Assembly (NCBI GenBank): GCA_021234155.1
Contig: JAJEKV010000233.1
Location: 496,001-560,000 of the forward strand
From: Isoetes taiwanensis
Taxonomy: Eukaryota; Streptophyta; Lycopodiopsida; Isoetales; Isoetaceae
DNA: 64,000 nucleotides
Direction: 5' to 3'
Shown: positions 45,001-54,971 of the stretch, one piece after another
Position numbering within the stretch: the first letter of the stretch is position 1
How the letters are laid out: each line of letters starts with the position of its first letter
The notes under the pieces: generated by a model
The model's input: the letters and a program-made list of their open reading frames with translations, nothing else
Database searches by the model: none
Told to the model about the DNA's origin: nothing
Made by a program: the position numbers and the translations under genes

Positions 45001-48000
45001 TTCATAAGCATTCTAGATAGAAAACATATTTAAAGCCTCTATTTGAGCCCAATCTTTGGTTGTCGCATCGCTGCATCAAGGCTCCGTATAAAGCAGCTGG
45101 TTCAACCAAGGTAACTAAAAAGATGAAACTTTGCCTGGACATCTTGAAAATCCACTTGGAAACATTTTCTTTCAAGTATTGCAAGCGAGAGCCTTGTATA
45201 TGCTGGATCTTTCATATTAAAGATAGGACACTTGAATTGCTATTTAAAATCAAAGGCCACCTCCTCTGGCCAATCCATAAAGGAGGAGGAGATGCAATGC
45301 ATGCAGGCTCGTGATGTGTTGAACACCATCACCTTTGTTTTATCCAGGTTCAATAGTAAGCCTCTTTGCACGCAGCTTGATGAACCTTTCTGCTCTATCT
45401 GAATAAAGTCCTTCACCTCACCAGTGTAAGGCCAAATAGTATAGGGAAAGGAATGGTACTATGCACTTCTTCCAACCACTTCCCATCAATTTTCACGCGG
45501 CTTACAACATTCTCATGTAGAGTCAATACTCCCTAAATACTCCCTAAATAGCTCACGAGAAAGACCTAAAGAGTCTTTTCCGAGGAACTCTATTTCAAAC
45601 AGTCTATTCCTTGAAAAACCACGAAACAACGTACAGACTAGCATAGAAACTGTGCCCAGACTGGGCATAAGATGAGAACCTATATGTTGAGAACCTGCAA
45701 ATGATACATTGTAGCAATGAGAGAATAGCCCAAAAGTACTCTATTGTTAATGCATTCGACACCATCTCTTGTTTGCTTTGCCATTTGCTCTACCCCGCTT
45801 CTATCCTTTTCCCTTTTCCCTACACACTTCCCTTTTTCTTTTTTTCTCGTTTTTTTTTTTCCTTTCCCCTTTTATTCTTTTTTCACACCCCTTTTCCCCG
45901 CTACTCTTCCCTTTCCCCTTTTTCCTTTTCTTGATGGACTTTTTCTTTTTTCTTTTCCTTCTTTCCCACCCTTTCCCTTTTCCCTTTTTTCCCGTGCCTT
46001 TTTTCTCTTCCTTCTCCATTCCCCTTCCTTTCCTTTTCACTTTCCCTTTTCTATGTCATTTTCCCCACATTTTTCCTCTTCCCGTGCCCCTAATCCTCTT
46101 CTCCCCACCCTTTCCCTCTTCCCCGTTTTTTTGTTCCTTTCTGTTTTCTCATCCTCTTTCTCTGCTTTCTTTTTCCCCGTCCCCTTTTTTCTATGCCCTC
46201 CCCTTCCTTTCCCTCTTCCCCCTTTCCTCGTTTTCCCAGTCCCTTAACCCTCCCCTTTTTTCATTTTCCTTTCCCTTTTCCCATGCCCTTTTTCCGTTCC
46301 TTTCTCCCCACCCTTTTCACCCTTTTCTTGTTCTGTTTTCCCTTCTCTTCTCCTCCTTTCCCCACCCTTTCCCCCTTCCCTTTTTTTTGTCATTTTTCAA
46401 TTCTCTTTCTCTTTTCCATGCCATTTCCCCCTTTTCTCATCCTTTCCCTCTTTCTTTTTTTCGCAAGCACTTTTCCCCTTCCATTTTCCTCTTTCCCTTT
46501 CTCCCTTTTCCCTGTGCCTTTTTGCCCTTCACATTCCCTGTTTCCTCCTCTCTTTTCCCTTCCCCCTTTCTTTTTCCCTTTCTTCTTAAGAGATCAAAGC
46601 ATGACCAATAACGTTGTTAGGAAGTCGTGCGATAAATCTCGGCCTTTAGATGCATTCAGATGATCTCAGCTATTCAAATTAGGGCTTGATCTAGTCCAAT
46701 ATATTATAATATAAGATGCATCACCGTTTCACTAGTCTTAGACAGACCACGAAGGAATTGTCCCCCGAATAATCAGATCCTGTTCAGCACTGGCCCAGGA
46801 ATAGAGTAGCTAATTCTAACTCGGTGACAACCTGGAACTAAATGTCTTTAGACATACTCTAGTATGGCCATACATCACCATTATATGTGTAACTTATGTT
46901 TTAAATTGTACACCTTGGATTGTTTTCAGATGTACCCTTACATCGTTATGTTTCAGGAAGGTCACTGACGTTACATAAAATTTACTGATTTCTTAACAGG
47001 AATTACAGGAAGTCCATTCTGCTCTGGAGGAAGCAAAGGCAGACATAGTTGGTTTGTGGGCACTACATTACCTTGTAGACAAGGTGTCCCATTTACTTTT
47101 CCTTTAGATCTAAGTCATACTAGCACAATTAAATATTTTACTATCTGATATAAATGATGTTTGAAAGATTAAATGGTATAACCCTGTGAAACAGAATCTT
47201 TTGCTATGTTGCATATGACCCCAAGTCACATAAAGAGGAAAGACACATATCTTCTTAAAAGCATTGCCTCAGAACTTATTTCCTTGGTTTTTTATATCGT
47301 TTGATGCTTAATTAGTGGAGGAATGCGAGAAAAAGCATTGGTATAGGAAGAACAAGGCAGAAAACTGTTAACTGCACAGACAATGCAAGGGTACATAAGA
47401 GAGTTTGCGCTCAGGGTGAGCCAAGAAACTGATCTCTCCCTTGATCTTTGTGTTTGCGTATGTCTTCCAAAATGTTTGGCCAATTAGGATTGTTTCAGTT
47501 CAGAATCATATATCATTTTTCTGATTTCAGTGCTGCTCACCTGCAAATGCCTCTGCAGTTTTTATAAATGTTTGTTCCATGTTTGTTCCTGCTTCAATTT
47601 TTGACTAGATCATTTGAATATCCAGGACAGCTACAAACCTGAGGCCAGCTATCTCTGGAGGTAGAATCATCAACTTAAAAAGGATGGGCTCTATGGTCTT
47701 TGTATGTTCTTTGTAGAGGACACGTTTTTTGATCTAGAAGGGTTCAGTTAAGATGCCGACTATGGAAGATTATGATAGGATATAATCAGATCAAGCATGT
47801 TATCCTCTGGCCCCGTTAAACCAAGGTCATGGATTTGAACCTCTTTGTAGGCCTTAAGACCTAAAAATAAAAAAGAGGCTCATTGCCTAGGGTACCCAGG
47901 TAGTTAGCCCATTCGGATTGGATAACCAACACCTGAAGGCACGAAAGCCCATCAACTACCATGGGGATGGATGAAGTGGGCATGTTAAGTCTCACCAAGT

Positions 48001-49556
48001 GTGAATATCCTTCAAACATAAAAAATAAGAAAGGAAGCATGTTATACTCCTTCATGACATAGATCCACTGCTTATGATTTACCGTCTTCTTATGAGTCTG
48101 TCTAAGTATCTATATGATCTATGACCTTGACCATAGTTAAAGCATAGATATAAGTGTAATCAACTGGAAGCAAAGAATGGCTTTTAACAGATCGTCCATG
48201 GACTGATTTAGCATGCAGTCAAATGCTGCTTTTGATCAATTAACCAGATACATGAACCTGGCAGGTTTTCATGCCAATGAAACAAACTATATTCTCGCTG
48301 CAGCGAGAGACATGGAACTTGTTGTGGAACATGTTGGCTGCTCTTAAGAGAACTGTCTGCAGCTTCTAGCTGCCAATCATTTCTTGCTCGCACACCACCG
48401 ACCTGGAATTGGTGCTATTGGATGGTCTCTTAGTTGTTTATTGGTAAACTGGGTAGACTGCATTCCACATTGTTCTTCTGCCGTGTAGTAATGATTTCAA
48501 GCATGGTTGAAGATTTGATTGTTCAGTATGATAAGCAAGAGTGAAGCGTGACATGCTAATCCTTAAGGGCTGCTCTGATGATCTCCATTCTGAAAAACAG
48601 ATCTAAAGAACAGCTGCCGAAGTGACTAGCTGCCAAGGCAATTACCAGTGTTGCCTTCACCTATCTTAGTTTATCATCTGAGTAAAAATTTGTATTAGCG
48701 TTTTTTTCCATGTGATTGCTCACTTCATGTTTAGTTTATCACCTGAGAGAAAATTTGTATTAGTGTTTTTTTCCATGTGATCGCTCACTTCATGTTTAGT
48801 ATAGCTTCCTAATAAATAAAATTTTATTGCTAGGGTGTCCTGCCGAGGAATATCGAGAGATCGATGTACATATCTTTCCTTGCAGGATGCTTTCGATCAG
48901 TACGATTTGGCTTAAAAGAAGCCCACGGGTAACTCATACATGCTCTCAATACTTTAGACATTAGGTGAGTTTAAATAGGGCTGCAAACTATGATCCCCTT
49001 GAGCATAAACTAGAAAACATCGTCATACAAGAATTAGAGCACACACTGGCAAAGATCAGAATCCATGATTCATTTAATCCTCAACAGATTTGTGCGTGCA
49101 TCTGCATCTATCTCATTGTTTTTAATACAAGTGCAGAAAGGGTCAAGCGTTGCAGTTTAATTGGATACAAAAGCACGGAGGATTCATTTGCTGTAGTGAT
49201 GGTACCTTCTCAGTAGACTTCAACAAGGTATGGAAAAATATAAAAATCTTATATGACCAACTATACTCAAAGTCCATGAGTTTGAAAAAACAGATAAGAG
49301 CTGCAGTGGAGGGTTTAAGTAGTGAGATACTTAAAATACAGGCTGAAGGTAATAAAGTTGCAGCAAAGAATCTGTTAGATACGTATGCTACCATCACTCC
49401 CGAACTAGGTCGTGTATTGTCACGTTTGGAAGAAGCAAAGGTAACATTTTGCTACATTTGCTGGGATGTGTGCCTTCGCTGACGCAATTATTGCTTTTTT
49501 TGCAGGTGCCAGTAGACATTGCCCCATCTTTTCCATGCATTTTCGAAGTTTTATGA
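33044..49556 (+). CDS. NUDT3: NUDT3-like gene, dipeptidyl-peptidase-III-type domain (exons 6-20)
   Basis: Inferred exons: 33044-33125, 33202-33288, 34210-34316, 35462-35627, 35968-36182, 39214-39328, 39417-39482, 41160-41237, 41858-41953, 42281-42387, 42465-42630, 47000-47083, 48834-48928, 49137-49227, 49294-49440, 49506-49556. All have AG/GT borders and join in phase without a stop. Key motifs are PGANFYPADMDKE, DAFISNDYYESDIAW, DVTIGPYETYEDALFGYK, GPQTMAFNLPNDERV, then the zinc site FFAHTICHECCHGLGPHTI (HExxxGH type) and EEAKADIVGLW (the downstream Glu ligand in EEAKAD). Family members are plant proteins with Nudix plus M49-like metallopeptidase domains, probably cytosolic. The final exon gives VPVDIAPSFP and a stop at 49554. 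Introns reach 6 kb and are full of transposons. It continues the Nudix exons at 25244-27084; with those damaged, a truncated peptidase-only product is possible. Confidence 0.9.
33457..33575. mobile_element. 119-bp MITE with 9-bp target duplication
   Basis: The ends GAATGCATTATACAGCCCCCC (left) and its exact reverse complement (right) begin 4-5 bases inside each boundary. CAACTTTAG flanks both sides (33448-33456 and 33576-33584). A second, inner inverted pair (TGGCCCTCC / GGAGGGCTGG) lets almost the whole element fold back. A 9-bp duplication fits a Mutator-type transposase; 8 bp (hAT) cannot be ruled out if the C/A edge is set differently. It lies in the host-gene intron 33289-34209. Confidence 0.9.
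34617..34990. pseudogene. LINE fragments, + strand RT piece against a - strand 3' end
   Basis: The + strand 34690-34857 encodes FSMKGTAYARLIKSYASLSM and ESKCFQADFQAFEQSF, similar to the - strand piece at 45230-45130 (FNMKDPAYTRL..ERKCFQVDFQ). Directly after it, 34880-34990 is the 3' end of the LINE family in the - orientation: (GAAA)n, then GATTATATTGACATCTATGA, CATTTGGGTCTATGAGACGA and GTCCAGCTAGGGGCGC. Two LINE pieces therefore meet head to tail within one intron. Confidence 0.6.
36640..38380 (-). pseudogene. Second, heavily decayed Copia pol
   Basis: The - strand shows, from 38380 downwards, a GYP/KRVFIG-like integrase end (about 38370-38330), TKFHLDGILAKYKAPKA (RT start, about 38010-37960), two versions of the YVDD block (MYVDDMIIS near 37640 and MCVDHVIITGD near 37530), and the RNase H segment KQATVSPGTTEPELKALCTG (about 37030-36970). 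No LTRs or primer site were found, and stops are frequent. It fills the intron between 36183 and 39213, antisense to the host gene. Confidence 0.75.
37505..37738 (-). repeat. Tandem duplication over the Copia RT catalytic block
   Basis: Two copies of about 115-125 bp share GTGTGAAATACAAG, GCGAATG, and GCTAGCAATAGGCATTAATC. Each contains its own version of the YVDD coding segment. Confidence 0.75.
38399..38825 (+). pseudogene. LINE-family 3' end with basic C-terminal peptide
   Basis: A 90-codon frame ends in SKGVTMKVSRRRKRTVKEKH and NKSGITSYFGPVAKKTKVS. After the stop come CTAGGTGGCTGCAAATGCG, GCTGGACATGATTG, TCTCATAGACCCAAGCGGTC and ATAATCTTTCTTTCTTTA. The same order of coding end, conserved 3' block and (CTTT)n tail recurs in other copies in this window, which is the signature of a non-LTR retrotransposon family with 5'-truncated copies. 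Confidence 0.65.
39560..41100. other. Intron content without a recognised gene
   Basis: Intron 39483-41159 of the NUDT3-like gene. A GAAAGAAAGAAAGATTTATT stretch at 40786-40802 looks like the reverse complement of a LINE-type (CTTT)n tail. A - strand 78-codon frame at 39998-39762 is unrecognised. Confidence 0.35.
41465..41780 (+). pseudogene. LINE-family 3' end, third copy
   Basis: The + strand reads, in broken frames, LFLIGGGNNNS, RGVTMEVLRRIKQAAKERHK and KTDITSYFEPVARKTKVF, then a decayed 3' block (GGCTGCATAGACCCTTTGC). It is homologous to 38399-38825. Intronic. Confidence 0.6.
42750..45450 (-). pseudogene. LINE remnants on the - strand
   Basis: Two pieces are suggested. One runs from about 45370 to 44075, with NLDKTKVMVFNTSR (RT palm/thumb border, about 45340), then FNMKDPAYTRL, and a 3' portion ending SGNKTDLNSYFEPVANS near 44236. 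The family 3' block follows (reverse of GCAGCTAGGGGCACA, GGTCCATGAGACC, GAAAGATTATATC at 44075-44160). The second lies at 44000-42750, with a Cys-containing stretch (GSGCLLTMRTGSVLCE) suggestive of a LINE C-terminal finger. All are frameshifted and intronic. Confidence 0.5.
45790..46590. repeat. 800-bp polypyrimidine tract (C/T minisatellite)
   Basis: The + strand is almost entirely C and T for about 800 bases, built of CCCTTTTCC and TTTCCC words with a purine only every 20-40 bases, often in CCCGTGCC or CCATGCC. The opposite strand is a purine tract. The long Phe/Pro/Ser frames across it are compositional artefacts. It lies in the 4.4-kb host-gene intron 42631-46999. Confidence 0.9.
47084..48833. 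other. Host-gene intron with possible SINE-like patch and a 68-bp tandem duplication
   Basis: No gene is supported. GGTCATGGATTTGAACCTC at 47828-47846 resembles a Pol III B box and could belong to a tRNA-derived SINE. A 68-bp unit (TTTAGTTTATCAYCTGAG ... TCGCTCACTTCATG) is duplicated in tandem at about 48666-48800, ending 33 bases before an exon. Confidence 0.45.
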
Positions 49557-50307
49557 GCGGGCCATTTTCCTTGCAAGGTTTCGTCCAATTGGTAATTTTA
49601 TATCTATCCAAAGTGGTGGGATTGCTTCCATAAAAGTACACAATAAACCTCTTGACAAGGATCAAATAAAAAAAATGTAAACGATACGCCACATTATATG
49701 AATACGCCTTGGTCTGCATATTGCAAGACATCTTTTATTTTAAATTTGGCACATGGCAACTCACTCACTATTCACTATCCAATTCATTACAACTTGAACT
49801 TGTAGGAAACATTCTCTACAAATACTACCGATCAAAGTCAGAAATTACAAGCTCTATGAAATGAAAGAATATGAAACGAGTTCTTTGTATCCACTTTTAC
49901 ACAGAGGGGTCTCCTTTTGGGGTGGTGTGCAACAAATCATTATCATCATAAAGAAGAGACTGAAAATGTCAATTGAAACTGGTAATTAAATTCTCTTGGA
50001 ATATGTAATTGCTATTTAAATGGGGCCATATGGTTGCATCATTTCAAGCTATGATTCAATCTGAAAATAATATGGATGACGTTCAAAATTGTTCTAGCCT
50101 TAATTTTGTCAAAAATCAACAAACTCACGTCCACCCTTGTCATCATGATTAAAATTTTCTCTTGAGGAAATTAGGTTACTTTATATTGCATATCATCATA
50201 AAAGTTGAGTATCACAGTGCTTTAAGTGTAAAAAACCTTATTGAAGTTCCAAAACATGCTACATCTATAGATATTCAACATATATCGTAGTTCAGGTTAT
50301 CTCATAT
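49557..50307. other. 3' flank of the NUDT3-like gene
   Basis: Downstream of the stop at 49556 an alternative frame stays open to a TAA at about 49681. Beyond this the DNA is AT-rich with no recognisable feature. AATAAA occurs at 49651-49656 (CAATAAACC), a possible polyadenylation signal about 100 bases past the stop. Confidence 0.4.
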
Positions 50308-51915
50308 AGAGATGAGTTGTTTTTTTTTTTTTTTTTTTTTGAGAGAGGTTTTTTCCATTAATTAATGAAAAAAGATACAATAGTGTTCATTGTCAATGCC
50401 TAGACACGACAATAGAACTGGAAGTAGCAGTGAGTAGAACATAAATAGAACAAAATATAAATAGAGCTTAGTTTTAAAAACAAGTGTAGCTGCTGAATTG
50501 TATGAAAGTATTGCTGCCAAGACCTCCAGAGTAAGATCTTTGCAAAAAACCTGCTGATAACCAAGAGCCAGTAGATGACAACAATGAAGCAGACTACTTT
50601 GTATGGAAAATAAGGAGCCAATTCGGATAGATAGGCAAAGGGTCATCAAGGAAGAGGTGGAGAAAGAGAAGCTAAAGCTTAGGAAGGAAGGAAATTAAAA
50701 TTGATAAGAGTCAATGTATTGAAAATGAGCTGGATAATGTGGCTGAAGAATCAAGATGTGATTATTCCCCCAGTTCAGCTCCTGGATTAGTGTATCAGAG
50801 TTTGTAGTTGCCATGAGTAGGATAAGTGAGCCATAGGCATCAGCCATTCCCCTGTGATAGTAATAGCAACCCCTGTAAAAGTCGAACTGCTGATCAGTCA
50901 TGTTGCTGCTAAATCTTTCCATAAACCACCATAATTGATGCATCAGATAAGTGCCCCTGCAAAATTCCATAGTCCAGTCTATCTCCCTTTCAGAAATGTC
51001 TAAAATATCCACATTTGTCCTGCCTCTGACTAATCCTGTCCAAAGACTCTCTGAATACTCAATATCCTGATCAATCAACTGCTCAACATAAATCTGATAC
51101 TCGTCTAGAAGATCAGCTCTGAGATTGTTCATGTAATCTGATAGATAAGATGTCCCTTTCAGTAAATTCATCATGACAATGTAATCTAAATAAATTATAA
51201 GGAGCATTATAAACCCCTAAATTATTCCATCTCTCATCAAAATGATTCCCTTTAATATTTTTGTTACAAGTGGCAGACAGTTCCAGATCATAAATGATAT
51301 GCAATTTAATCCATGTACAGGAAGCTGAATGCTGGCCATACAAACATCTATTTCTATGTTTCCATATATTCCACAATGCAATAAAGGATAAGGAGTTAAT
51401 AAATGCATCATCATTTAAAAGGAAATTCAACAAAGAGGTAGGCTTAGAGATATTAAAATAGCATTCAAACCAATTCCAAAAGGAGTGTAGTTTGGGACAG
51501 ATAAAAATATGATTCATGTCCTCAATGTTATTACAAAGTAGGGGGCAATGAGAATCAATAGGAACTGCATTTCTGGATTGGTGTTTAATGAGATTAAATT
51601 GGGAACACTACCATTAGCAAGGAGCCAGATGAAGTATTCAACTTTAGGAGTTAAGTAAGAGTTCCAAACATTATTGAATAGTTTTAACTCGATATCACTT
51701 GAGATATTCCAGAAAGTTTCGGCCTTAGAAGCAGTGCATGATTTATTCAAGAATTTGTAAATAGAAGAAACTTTGTATGCCCCTTTGTTATTAAGATCCA
51801 ATCATGCATAGAAATTGGATTGGCCTCTAAATTTAGACCATTGATCTTTTATTATTTGCTTGAAGGCGGTCCAAGTGATCCATCTGTTGTTAACCCTGAG
51901 GAGAGATGAGTTGTT
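50308..51915 (-). mobile_element. 5'-truncated LINE with poly(A) tail and 12-14-bp target duplication
   Basis: The target duplication AGAGATGAGTTGTT occurs at 50308-50321 and 51902-51915. Between them the - strand runs 5' to 3' from about 51900 to 50321, ending in a poly(A) run (poly(T) on +, 50320-50340). Coding remnants are VSSIYKFLNKSCTASKAETF and NNVWNSYLTPKVEYFIWLLA (51780-51600), MNHIFICPKLHSFWNWFECY (51517) and IALWNIWKHRNRCLY (about 51370), the zf-RVT-like and C-terminal parts of plant LINE ORF2. This is a textbook target-primed insertion, truncated at its 5' end. The part from 51624 on is re-amplified in the array to the right. Confidence 0.9.
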
Positions 51916-52149
51916 GCATGAGGTTTACATTGGAATTATACCAAATGGATATGCATCAAACCTTTCAAGTTTTAAGGGAAAAAATCAAGTTATGTATTTG
52001 GAAGCAGTGATCTAAGATATTAGAATGTATGCCAAGGCTTGGCTTGGTCAAAGGAATTAGATGGCACATAAGTGGAGGGAAAATGATACTCTATTGGATG
52101 AAAAAAAGGATTAATAACATCCCACTTATACTGGGCTCTTAACATTTTC

Positions 52150-52905
52150 TGACTGACTAGGCAGTTGACCCTTTAGCTGAAAGTCCTCAGTTGTATGATT
52201 ATGTTATATAAATATTGTCATCAAGATATGCAACATGCAAGCAACTTCTATGCATGCTTACCAAGTGTCCTCATGCACTTAAGTGGCAGCCCTGCATGCT
52301 GCCAAGTGATGGGCGCTAGATTCTAAAGGGGCTGGAAATGGAGCTAGGAGCACAAATGATCTAGAATGCTAGTCAATCTGTGGGTTATCTTCCTCAAGCC
52401 AAAAGAAGACTCAAGACTACATGCACGCAAGGGGACTAGTCCACTCAATGACTACCTTAGAAATCTTGTTATCCATTGATCACCTCAAAAACTGCAGGAG
52501 CTCAAGCTTAATTTGGATTGTGTTAAAGTAATTGCATACTCCATTTTTTTCCTAGCAACTAAATTGTCTTAAAGAAACAATTGTCTCAACTCCTAATATC
52601 ATGAGAGCTTTATTTGTCTCATTGGATGGAATAAATCTATTAGACATTGAAAATCTATAAGAATTTTAATCAATGATTGAGAGATATTGTTTGGACAGCA
52701 GAGCCCTAACAACTTTTTACCAACTAGACAGCAACCATTTAGCTGAAAATCCTCAGTTGTATCATCATGTCATATTAAATATTTTCATCATGATATACAA
52801 CATGCAAGTTTAACGTCTATATATGCTTGCTAAGTGTCCTCATGCAAATAAGTTAGGTGCTCCCATAAAAGCTATTCGAGCCCTAGATCTTTGCCAAGTG
52901 GTGAA
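52150..52905. repeat. Diverged direct repeats inside X
   Basis: About 52165-52320 and 52735-52905 share TTTAGCTGAAARTCCTCAGT, TATCAAGATATRCAACATGC-like and TAAGTGTCCTCATGCA words in the same order, at moderate identity. They could be LTRs of a small non-autonomous (TRIM-like) element or an old tandem duplication. They recur in each X copy. Confidence 0.5.
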
Positions 52906-52970
52906 TAGGGACTTACTCTAAGTGTTGACAATGGACATTTGAAGCTCATGCAATAGGGAACTATATATAG

Positions 52971-53344
52971 TGTTACAACCCATTGAACGGGCCAAGTTTG
53001 GCTACCATGAACCCCCTGGATTCCCCACTCCACGAGTCCCTTGGACTCCCCACACCAAACTTGTGTTGATCCCCTGGATCAATACTGCAACATCGTGCAG
53101 TTCTCTAATCGTTCCCAGAACGATTCTTCATGGCCTCCTCTTCTTGAGATCCATGATCTCTTATATAGGGTACCCACTCTTGTGGCATACCGCCACATGT
53201 CTGCATGCATGCATATGGACTCTTGGAGTCTCCTTATGCCACTTGTCCCTTAAACCTCTAATCCTTAGGTTTAATGGTCCTATGACCTAGGGACCAACAT
53301 ATGCATATAACATATGACTTAGGGCCTAACCTATGTTCGTAACG
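52971..53344 (-). repeat. Gypsy LTR, copy 1
   Basis: 374 bp, TGTTACAACC...GTTCGTAAC(G); the other copy ends GTAACA, giving 6-bp inverted ends TGTTAC/GTAACA. On the - strand it is preceded by the pol end ..AAGGATTTGAAGGGGGGAGG, a polypurine tract, so this is the 3' LTR. The 106- and 70-codon + strand frames over it are not genes. Confidence 0.85.
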
Positions 53345-54793
53345 TACCTCCCCCCTTCAAATCCTTGGTCCCCAAGGATCATGGGAGTATGTGTATCTTG
53401 AAACCCATTCCCTGGGTCACCCGGTGACCATGGCTTCACCATCTAGTCCATTTGAAACCCTTTCCCTAAATCACCTCGTGATCATGGTTTTGTCTTCTCG
53501 TCCCTTCAGAAACCCGTTCCCTAGGTTCACCCCGTGATCATGGTTTCATCCTCTAGTCCCTTCCGAAACCCGTTCCCTGGATCACCCTGTGATCATGGTT
53601 TCATAGCTCATTCTTTAGCGGACGTCCTACTTGTCATCCCTGATGCAAGTCTCTAATTCTTTAGTTTTAGGTAGCCGACCTCATATTGACTCCACTAATC
53701 CTTCCGTATTATCAAGGGATTTTGAGTCGATGAGGATTTGGTTGCATGTACACTTCACTTTCCCATGTGGCCTTGGGAAGTGACTGATCTCGCCACAAGA
53801 TCTAGTACTCTGCAACACTCTTATTGCGCAGCCTCCGAATGCGAGTGTCTAGAATCGCCTCAGGAGTTACCTCAGAGCTAAGGGCTAGGAGTACTGTCAC
53901 AATCTTTGGACAATATTGCTTTCTTGAGTTGACTTATGCGGAATAGGGCGCACTCCTAATCCATTCATAAGTTCTAACTCAACTCATATGCTGTCTTCAT
54001 TGACCCTTCCTATCTATAACTAATGGTCTCAAGGTTCTTACCTTGCCACTAGTATTATAATACCTATTTGGAACCTTGCGTCTATTCTTCTGCCAAGAAC
54101 CCCAGGTTCTTTATGACGCATGTACCAACTTTTTGGACTAGAACAGAGGCCCACTTTATCCCTTAGTTGACACTTAGTGCAACTAAGTACCTGATGCTAG
54201 TCATGTGAATTCACTAATCTATGTGAATTCAATATTCTTGATCCCAGATCTAAGAATACTATGCTACAAAAGACCCTGCTTCTTATAAGCAATAAAGTGG
54301 TAATGACCATAGACTCCCCCAGAAATCTAATTAGAAACAAGATTCTAATAATTGTACCACTCACACTCTGATCATTTATCAGAGATTTTTTGCAACATTA
54401 ACCCCAGGTTAATCCTTGCATTTCTAGAGACCTTGCTCTATAAATGCCCAGTACACCAATTATGGCTAATCATGAATTCTAATTGGATTCTCTATCACAA
54501 CTCCCATAGTTGATTCTCTTCCGCCAAGCATCTCAGGAATCCTTATATTCATGTATACTACTTTGATAACAAGTAGTGATGGTTCAGACTCTGCTCTTTT
54601 AGGTCTCCATGGCATGCCTGGCCCTGCCAGCATAACGCCATTCCTCTAGGAAAACATTCTTCCTAAGTCTGACAACCTTCGTATCTTTATTAGGTGAACC
54701 CTTTCCTCAACAATTTTGGGTTCCACATTCACATTCCAGTTTGTGACCCCTTTTTCTTAGGGTAGAATAAGCTAGGAAGTCCTTTTCTTAGGG
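53345..54793 (-). pseudogene. Gypsy chromovirus 3' pol with chromodomain, copy 1
   Basis: On the - strand near 53870-53750 a frame reads TPEAILDTRIRRLRNKSVAE, one stop (TAG), then ILWRDQSLPKATWESE. This is the chromodomain-bearing C-terminus of integrase that can guide insertion to histone-marked chromatin. The polypurine stretch GAAGGGGGGAGG adjoins the LTR at 53345. The remaining 900 bases up to the truncation at 54793 have no further clear motif. The element is cut inside pol. Confidence 0.75.
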
Positions 54794-54971
54794 GCCAGAT
54801 GAAGTATTCAACTTTAGGAGTTAAGTAAGAGTTCCAAACATTATTGAATAGTTTTAACTCGATATCACTTGAGATATTCCAGAAAGTTTCGGCCTTAGAA
54901 GCAGTGCATGATTTATTCAAGGATTTGTAAATAGAAGAAACTTTGTATGCCCCTTTGTTATTAAGATCCAA
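54729..54971 (-). pseudogene. Chimeric ORF across the Y-X junction (copy 2)
   Basis: The frame MDLNNKGAYKVSSIYKSLNK comes from the LINE and runs past the junction at 54794 into Gypsy-derived sequence (PLRKGLPSLFYPKKKGSQTG). The same chimera recurs at 57907-58149. It is a by-product of the rearrangement and not a functional fusion. Confidence 0.7.

Noticed and set aside
45744-46663. ORFs of up to 280 codons rich in Phe/Pro/Ser
   Set aside because: Translation of a pyrimidine-only tract in all three frames; not a protein.
52970-53290. 106-codon ORF, repeated at 56146-56466
   Set aside because: Lies wholly in the Gypsy LTR; recurrence reflects the duplication and not conservation of a gene.
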